A DNA stretch of 64,000 bases from Lucifuga dentata (lineage: Eukaryota; Chordata; Actinopteri; Ophidiiformes; Bythitidae), in the NCBI GenBank assembly GCA_014773175.1, contig VXCM01001540.1, forward strand, positions 124,001-188,000. Direction: 5' to 3'. Within the stretch, counting starts at the first letter, position 1. The number at the start of each line of letters is the position of its first letter. Positions 56,462 to 64,000 of the stretch are shown piece after piece. Position numbers and translations under genes: made by a program. Under the pieces are notes generated by a model. The model was not told the DNA's origin. It did not search any database and saw only the letters and a program-made list of their open reading frames with translations.

Positions 56462-56720
56462 GGAACCGTGGCCAGACGCGTCTCCTGTGGGTGTGGGTTC
56501 TCATTTTATATCCCCCGGCTTCAGGTCCTAGTTATAACGCGTCACTTAGTGCTCGAACCCGCGAAGGTAAAGTCGCAAAATTTATTATTCTGGACCAATC
56601 ATGGGAGTGTGACTGCCAAACCCCGACCCGCTCGAATTGGACAGAGAGGGCGTGACCCGAGAGCAGGGTGTGTCCAATCAGAGCGCAGAACACAGACCAT
56701 CCCAGACAGAGCGCACGTGG
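56462..56720 (-). promoter_or_regulatory. cyp27b1: cyp27b1 5' flank with CCAAT boxes
   Basis: Just upstream of the ATG the DNA is CpG-richer than its surroundings and contains CCAAT words at about 56594 (GACCAATCATG) and 56673 (TCCAATCAGAG). No convincing TATA box was found. A vitamin D or cAMP response element could not be assigned with confidence. Confidence 0.4.
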
Positions 56721-56944
56721 AGACTCAGGCTAAATAACATAGGAGTCCTGTCTCATCTGATTCGTCTGAGCACTTTGCTCTCTGTCCGCCAGACTGACAC
56801 ACTTACTGTGATCGTGAACGTGTGGAGATGAAGTCTGGTGGGCTTAAAGACCAGAGCTGTCACTGACCTATTTTATCTCAGTGGGAGAAACCAGTCAATC
56901 ACCTCATCCTGTGAGAAACTATGAGCTAACTCCTCAGGTCAAAC

Positions 56945-57405
56945 AGAGATCAGGAGGCTGGAATTAGTCATGACAGGGTATATGAATGTATGAATGAATT
57001 AAATAATTCAAAAAATATTAAAATAAAATAATTTAAAAGTAATTAGGAGGCTGGAGTGCTTATAGGCCATGTGAATAATGAAGGAGTGCTGAAGAAAATA
57101 ATGAAATAACACAAATAAAAACCTGAAAGTGATAAGGAGGCTGGAGTTTGTTTCAGTCTTACTGAATGAATGAATAATTGATTAAATGACAAATTAAAAC
57201 AAAATATTAAAATCAAAATACAAAAAAGTAAGCTAAATTTGATGATGACAATCTAAATGAATGAATGAATGAAATAAATCATAAAAATCATAAAATAAAA
57301 TGAAATAAATAACCTAAAAGCAATAAGGATGCTGGAGTTAGTTTTAGCCTTACAAAGATAGGCCAGCTGAATGAATGAATGAATGAATGAATGAATGAAT
57401 GAATA
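56945..57405. repeat. Degenerate minisatellite of about 93-bp units with TGAA tracts
   Basis: The word AGGAGGCTGGA (AGGATGCTGGA in the last copy) recurs at 56952, 57045, 57135 and 57326. Spacings are 93, 90 and 191 (twice 95.5), and A/T-rich text with AAATAA and TGAA runs lies between. This indicates about five decayed tandem units. Perfect TGAA arrays lie at about 57255-57270 and 57369-57404. Confidence 0.6.
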
Positions 57406-60290
57406 CCGAAAACTAAAAGTATTGGAGAGGATACCTGGGGTATTATTGGGCACCACAATAATGTTCAAATCAAATACATAAGAAGGAAGTGATCATAATG
57501 ATTAAAAATTGACTTCCAGTGGCTCTACACTGACAATGAGACTGGAATACTATTTTAATCTTAACTTGGCCAACAGATGAAGTTAGCAATGTCTTTTCTG
57601 GAACTGGAGACAGGTGTTTTAGGCCCAACTGTTACCAATTCTGAGTTGTGGGATTCCCAGCAATAGAGATAAAAAGTAAGGACCTGATTTCATTTGAACT
57701 GGAATTGGTCCAATGCACCATGCATGTGGACTGTGAAGTAACAACCCCAGGTGCTGTACTCAGAATCAGCTTTGACATTTGCGCCCACATTTCGTTTGCT
57801 TTAACCAGAACTCTTGCATTAAGAGTTCTAGTTAAATATGGCAGTTTTCAGAGTTTCAGAGAAATGCGGCTATCTGATTGATCAGCTGCACGCATCCTCC
57901 GCAGGACCATATGATAATAAGTCCTGGCAGAAGATCCCTGCATTCCTAGTATGTTAGATCATCAAGACTCAATGTATATGCTGTCCATTACTGCATATAC
58001 TATCACATAAATATTCATAGGGTTTTAAAGTTTTGTTTTAATATTTGTTTTGATTATTAATCATCTGTAAAGTTACCCATTACTCTAAAATCTGGACTTT
58101 CTCATTTTATCACCAGACATTCTACAATCCCAGGAGTGTGTCTAAGAAGTGTGTGCAACCTGTTCAGACTGAAAAAGAAGGAGTTGGCATTTGAATCTGA
58201 GAACAGCAGCTTACCAAAGGGTGTTCCAAAAATGACATGTCAGCATTTTGCTGATGCCTGACATGCAAAATAACAGTGGAGCAGCAAATTATGTATGCTG
58301 GAGAATCCATTAGATTTACTACACTGAACATACCTGCTGCCATGTGACACTGAGCCTCAATTACAAACTGACAGTGTGAAGTTTTGCAACGATAGTGAGT
58401 TAACAAAATGAAATCTTCAATTCTTCTTCCCAGTGCAACATGGAAATCACATGTCTGTTGGCCTGCTGCATGAGTTAAAAGGTCCCTTTTGTCATAATAT
58501 ATATTTATTGTATTTGTCATGACCTACTTGTGTTATGGGATCACACATTTACCAACAGATTGTGTGTTTTGGGGAAGTGACTTTGACCAATCACATATGA
58601 TGACACTACAAATGTCAAATAAGGAGCACTTGATTGATTCAGCTGGAGGAGGTGGTGGGAGGAGGGTACATATCTGGATATGATTGAATATAGCTTCAGA
58701 GTGGATGTGACGAAACTAATAAAATAGTTGGGAAGCAGCTGTACATTTAAGCTAATAAAAGGTTAGCTCCACCCACAGACAGAGTGGCCAGAATCAGACA
58801 TTTTAATATCCACACAGGTGAACTTATTTTTGCAAAAGTTTTCTTGAATTCTCTTCGTAGCACAATTATTCAATTTCAGAAATACCTTCTAATATTTACA
58901 AGTCATATATTCAAAATTTAAAGAAAAAGTACAGCCAAAACTACAAGATTTGCATGTGACTCAAAAGTAAGACCAAGACCAAGATATCAGCAGTGATAGT
59001 GTGACATAACTGAGTGAGATTCAGGTGCAAGGATGGTCATAGAAGCTAAGTTGATGGACATGAAATCGATCAAAATTAGAGTGAAGCAGTGCTTCAGACG
59101 TATTGAATGAAGACCATTTTTAAGCACCACTCCCAACTATTTACAGTATTTTACCTGGTCATGTGAATCAGTCTTCTGTTTTGGAAACCACAAAACAATT
59201 GTAATGCTGACTTATGATGATGAAAGAGCAACAGAGAGCAAAGGTCAAACCCAAACTGTCAAAAAAAAATGTCCATACACGAGACTTCCTTCAACAGCTA
59301 AGCATTGAATGGTCAGATGAGAGGAAGCTGGATAGTTGTCTTTAAATGTCAAAGATAAACAATGACCTCTGAAATTTACATTAACACACAAACAACTTTT
59401 TAACAATACTAAGGGAAACTTGAGTCACGGTCTTACACAACTCAATGCAAATAAAACAAAGTTGAGATTTACTGTTGATAGCTGATAAGAAATCGATATT
59501 ATTTGACAAGTGAAGAAAGAGCTGTCTGTTGAATGTGTGGCTGCACGTTTATGACAAATAGCGACGATTATAAATCAGAATAAGTAAAACTTTCCCTCTA
59601 TGTTCTTCACTGGCATGGTGACACGCATCCTCAGGCTCCCCTCTTGTTCCCCACACTGCTACTTTAATACCACACAAGCTGCTCAGTGATGAAACTCAAA
59701 AAACAGGCATTTTCATTAACCTGTCTCTGCCTGAGAAAAGGAGGATTAATGTTCATTGTGAAAATCATAATGTGAAGTCCTGTGAAAGAATGGTTCCTTT
59801 GTACTGCCGTGTGGTGCAAACTGAGTTGCTGATCGTACTGGGGAGCATGGCAGGATAGCCTGAGAGGTCTTTTCCCTTACTGTGTTGGCTCAGTGTCAAA
59901 AAGGGAGGAAGCTCCCAGACAACTGTGTTAAAGTTCACGGCTGAAGTTGGCCTGTCCGGTTGGTTTCAGCAGAACATCTTTGCAAATGTACTGCGCATTT
60001 ATGTGAGTACTAAAGGTGCACATGAATGCGTGAGTACCTGTTTTCCTTTACTCAGCAGGCTGGTGAGAATGATGTATTCATGGGGATGGAGTCCAGTCCA
60101 GTTCTGAGTTTGCTTCATGCTGCATGAATTACCAGGTTTGTTACATGGCCACCCTCATACGTAATCAATCACACAAAGAGTGACCTCATATCCTGAAGAT
60201 GAGAGTGACTCAACATCATGCTAGTCCTCTACTTGCTTTTTATTGACAAGAAATAAAGAAATTAGTGACAATGTTTAATTCCGATTTGTA
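57406..60290. other. Intergenic, no gene seen
   Basis: About 2.9 kb upstream of cyp27b1. Open frames are short, without splice signals or family resemblance. I see no RNA gene and no clear repeat copy. Confidence 0.45.
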
Positions 60291-60292
60291 TA

Positions 60293-60545
60293 ATTGCCTC
60301 CACCAACCTTGTGTTTTCACCTGTTGGTTGATTTATTTATTTGCTTGTTTTTTTTTTTTTTAGAAGTATTACTCAAAAAGTTCTCACCAAATTTTGATAA
60401 AACTAGGTGGAACGATGAAGTATTATACTGATGCTGTTTCTTTCTCTTTAGTCCAGTATATTATGAGAACAAGTCAAATTTTTTCTAGGCTTATTCTGCC
60501 TTGGTGGAGGTATGTCCTCGAATACCCTTTTAGTTTATTTCTTAG
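60293..60545. repeat. Dispersed repeat with CCTTGGTGGAGGT end, uninterrupted copy
   Basis: It begins GCCTCCACCAACCTTGTG and ends TGCCTTGGTGGAGGTATGTC, giving inverted ends. Internal words TATTACTCAAAAAGTT and GCTGTTTCTTTCTCTTTAG are shared with 18890-19975. Confidence 0.6.
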
Positions 60546-60874
60546 TTTGCTCATCAGTGTGTTTTAAAATATTCACTGTTCAGGATTCAGAGGTGGAATG
60601 CATCTACTTAAGTGCTGTACATATGTACTATTTAAGGTACTTGTACCAGCATGTCTATCTAATTTGTGTTACTCTTCACTTCTACATATTTTGGAAATAC
60701 ATACAGTATTTTTTTTTACATACAGTATTTTTTACTCCATATGACTATATTGATCTTACAATTGTAGTTATTAGCTGCTTTTTGTAGCTTTAGTGCCTCG
60801 GTGGTTCAGACATGTTATTGCTACCTCAACCTCATTGGTTTGATTATGGCATGGAACTTCTGTTGCATGTTGTT

Positions 60875-60913
60875 CCTCTCTCTCTCTCTCCCTCTCTCTC
60901 TCTCTCTCCCCCC
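60875..60913. repeat. CT dinucleotide microsatellite
   Basis: TC/CT units with two short C interruptions. Confidence 0.8.
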
Positions 60914-61374
60914 TCCACATTTCCCATCTCTCACCGTCCTATCTGCTTTGAAGGCAAACGAAGTTTTTACGAAGATAAGATCATAACATATTGCTGATGT
61001 CAGGTGAAAAAATCAACAACCTTGTGTCTTGTTTTTAACACAAAGGCACAATCCACAATGTATTTTAGAGATATATAAAGAGTTTTAGAAAGACTTTCTG
61101 TAGATAATTTATGCTATTGTGGAGGATCATGTAACAGTTGGCTAAAAGCATGAAAATACCCCAAACAAGGTAACATGTACATTTACCAACATCTACCAAC
61201 TTCTTCAACCACTGTCAGTATTTAATATTCAGGAAATATTTAGGATGCTTTCGACTTATTCGTGTTCATACAGAAGATGTTATCTGTATGGTAATACGGA
61301 TTAAACAAAGGTGTAACAACATCTCAAGTGATTACGCAAAATGTCAGGATGTGATATGATCACTTTTATTGCCA

Positions 61375-61380
61375 AAATCT
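61375..61380 (-). terminator. AATAAA on minus strand, possible 3' end of a right-edge gene
   Basis: TTTATT on the plus strand reads AATAAA on the minus strand, about 925 bases downstream of the candidate terminal exon at 62305-62372. On its own it is weak. Confidence 0.25.
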
Positions 61381-62304
61381 TTACAATTCATAAAAACCAT
61401 ATATATATATCTATCATTAAAATTAATATAAAATAAGTGTTTAAGGTGTGGTGGAGGGTGTTTGTTGTATTATAGACCTATGGAGTCAGTAGCAGAGCAC
61501 ATCTGCACACCAGATGTGCTCATACTCTATAGGTGACACTGGGTAAATGCCAATCAGCTGTACTGTAGTAAACCAAAATCTTGACTTCCTTCTTCATTTT
61601 CCTCCATTTCTACTCATTTTTACAGGAAATACTTTTTCATTCGAGCTGCATGTCTATAGAGGCAAAATAACTGCATGTACTTGACAAGCACATCAGTATG
61701 AGAGATTACACAGAATGATATTGGTACTGCATAAATTAGTACTAAAATCTATATTAAGAAAGAAAAACCTTTCTGCTCACACATCTCATTACGAGATCTG
61801 ACAAACTCTGCAACACTCGTAAAGGCAACCTTCATGTCATCACCAAGATCATCTTCTAGGGACCATGAAAACCCACAACCAGGATCCATTTGTACACTGG
61901 AGAACCATGATGGCATGTTTCTGTATTATTCCTTCTGAATTAACACTGGAGAAGGAGCTGTATAACAACAGAGGGAGAAACCTTACAGGTACATTTGTTA
62001 CAGATGTGCCATCAGGTACATTTTGAGGCTCACATACTGTAAGGGCTGATGATCTACCTCCACAACAAAGCCAGACAAAGAGCTAATTTGTTCCACCAGT
62101 CTACCCTGTAATTATCCTGCAGCAGGCTAACCATCACCAATGATCGCTTGGCACTGTGTCGCATTTTGATCATCTAATGCAAGCTGGCTTGAAGAATAAA
62201 GCAGTCATGATTTCATGAGCAGCAGGTGTAAATAGTTACAGAGACTGAAAGGGCTGCAGCTGCTCTCAGGTTCAAAGGCATGAATGTAGTAATGCTGGTG
62301 TCCA

Positions 62305-62372
62305 TCAAAAGTTGACTTTGAAACGTTTGCAGAGCTCATTTTCCCTCTCTTCATCACTTACATATGGTAGGC
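62305..62372 (-). CDS. Candidate last coding exon of an unidentified minus-strand gene
   Basis: On the minus strand an acceptor (CCATATTTGCAG) is followed by an open stretch in phase 2, LPYVSDEERENELCKRFKVNF, then TGA at 62307-62305. The composition looks coding: charged and amphipathic with no low complexity. A minus-strand AATAAA lies downstream at 61375-61380. I do not recognise the protein and found no clear upstream partner exon before the window ends, so this may be chance. A second stretch with similar properties lies at 63291-63362. Confidence 0.25.
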
Positions 62373-62509
62373 CTGCAAATATGGATAGTAAAGAGAACTG
62401 TATACAGTTTAGCTATTCAGTATCATTGGACTTGTAGCATAAAATGTCTTAAAAGCTTAATCTTGGAATTTTACCAAAATACATTTTTAAAAAAATAAAA
62501 AAAACTAGA

Positions 62510-62997
62510 AGGGAAGTCATTAGAGTGCATACTTCCTCCAAGGCAAACCAAGGCTAGACAGTAACATAATGATCTATAGAGAAACAGCAATTAAAAAAAA
62601 AAAAAAAAAAAATCTGCATGCTACTGAATCAGCACCATCTCAGATTTTAGTCTGCTAGATCCAGAACCTTGTCCTGATATAGATCAAACTGCACCAATTG
62701 AAAGTCTACGTGCCTTATTTTTTCCCCAATTAAGATTGGTGTATTGCTTTTGAAGAACCGAACAAAAACATGGCCTATCTCTGAACCCCCTGGATCCAGA
62801 TCTGTACCAAAATTTAATGGGTTCATCCCTGGGCCATGCATATGCCACCATTTGACCAATTTTTGCCAAAATTGGTTCATAACTTAAATAATCCTGCTGA
62901 CAAACAATCAGAAAGACAGTCAGAGACAGACAGACAGGCAGACAGACAGAAAGACAGACAGACAGGTGAAAACAGTCTCCTTGGTGGAGGTAACAAG
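62510..62997. repeat. Dispersed repeat, third copy, with CAGA tandem tract
   Basis: It has inverted ends (ACTTCCTCCAAGG near 62533 and CCTTGGTGGAGGT at 62979-62991). Inside are CCAAAATTTAATGGGTTCAT and TTGGTTCATAACTTAAATAA, the complementary form of words in the copy at 18890. A CAGA-type tandem tract (62911-62966) precedes the right end. Confidence 0.6.
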
Positions 62998-64000
62998 CTA
63001 AAACTGTGAGCACCAAATGCCCTCACCAGCAAAGTCTCACCAGCAAAGTCTGTAATCAATTTAGCATATACTATATGTCACAGAGAAATACATACCCTAA
63101 AAATATTTTTATATTTACACACTTTACAACTGAAATCTCACAGGATGAAGGAAGCTGCAAATTTGAGTTTGTTTCTTCCACATTCCACATAACACAATCA
63201 TAGCGTGCATGTGTAAAGTGAAACCCTTGTTAAAGTTTATATTTTAATGTAATCTATGTCTCCCCTTTCCTACTCATGTTATTCTGAGAATCAGTCAGCT
63301 TCTGCTTTGTCCCTGATGCAGAGGAAGATTGGAATGATAATGTCTGTAACACCATAGAAAACCTGAGATTACAAACATGACCAGACAATCTAGCGCTGGA
63401 GTATCTTAGTTTTAATGTAATAGACACTTAATATCATGGTGCATTGCCAACAATGATCACATTGTTCATATCCTTCATATCTGTGTCTTAATGAAACTGT
63501 AAGTGCTCTGCCAACAATAGTTTCAGATCATTATAATATGAAATAACATATAACTGCTGTATACTACAAAGCAATTTGTAATACAAAGAAGACTTAAGAA
63601 ATTTCCTTTAGTTATTCATTTGTAGCCCTTCCATGACTCATCTTTTTTTTTTTTTTTNTTTTTTTTTTTTTTTTACTTCCACTGACTTCCAGTGAATGTA
63701 GTAGAGAAAACTGAAATCCCACAATCACCGTCATTACAGCCAGACAACAGTAAAGAGTTCAAAGGTCAGCCATGGTACCCTGACACTGTAGGTAACAAAT
63801 TATTCCTGTGACCTTTGAATGTCCGTACAAGGGCACAGATGAGCCAGCAAACCAGTAGGAGAGTTTTTTTCTTCAGATAATCACCTATTGGAGCAGGGAG
63901 ATGGAGGAAAGTAAAAAGTGATAAGGGTGGAGAGGGTGATGTGAGGTGTTTCTTAAATATGTGAGAGACTCTTCAGTGCTGCCTGGAGTGAGGATGGAAA
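62998..64000. other. Right-edge sequence, no assigned gene
   Basis: Apart from the poly(T)/N tract and the candidate exon-like stretch at 63291-63362 on the minus strand (acceptor TAATCTCAG, then an open frame of 23 codons and TGA), nothing is recognisable. Confidence 0.35.
63640..63674. repeat. Poly(T) tract with single N
   Basis: A T homopolymer interrupted by an N at 63658. It has the same form as the tracts at 13257-13290, 23362-23397, 23865-23900 and (as poly A) 41754-41793. Confidence 0.8.

Overview
The window is vertebrate nuclear DNA, almost certainly from a teleost (percomorph-type) fish. It carries short multi-exon genes with GT-AG introns, protein sequences that align through their length with human gene families, Tc1/mariner-like remnants, and many short repeats. 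There are no operons, CRISPR arrays or prokaryotic signals. Five protein-coding genes are recognisable and could be assembled exon by exon with consistent splice phases. A sixth gene may enter from the right edge.

Layout. 54-5717 (+): the C-terminal 18 exons of timeless (replication fork protection), whose 5' part lies outside the window. 9.1-23.2 kb (+): tmem198, with a non-coding first exon, a 10.6 kb repeat-filled first intron and four coding exons at 20319-22099. 24.0-28.1 kb (-): mmp19, nine coding exons, convergent with tmem198. 32.1-38.7 kb (-): suox (mitochondrial sulfite oxidase), four coding-part exons plus two likely 5'UTR exons. 42.4-48.1 kb (-): mcrs1, thirteen coding exons and one 5'UTR exon. 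50.4-56.5 kb (-): cyp27b1 (vitamin D 1-alpha-hydroxylase), nine coding exons. 61.4-64.0 kb: mostly repeats, with a weak candidate terminal exon of an unidentified minus-strand gene. The human counterparts lie on chromosome 12q13-q14, so this is a shuffled piece of a conserved block. The genes do not form a single pathway.

The first 17 kb is peppered with one dispersed inverted-repeat element (at least six fairly full copies and one fragment). One copy is a fold-back palindrome and another is split by a solo LTR. A second repeat family, with CTTGGTGGAGGT ends, occurs three times; one copy is interrupted by a Tc1-like remnant. All eight ambiguous bases are single Ns. Each sits inside a homopolymer or between two exact copies of a 65-66 bp sequence, which marks unmerged contig overlaps rather than biology. 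I found no convincing undescribed biological system. The best leads are the inverted-repeat family, an intact tmem198 copy beside mmp19 where human has a pseudogene, lineage-specific SUOX tails, a degenerate minisatellite upstream of cyp27b1, and the possible extra gene at the right edge.
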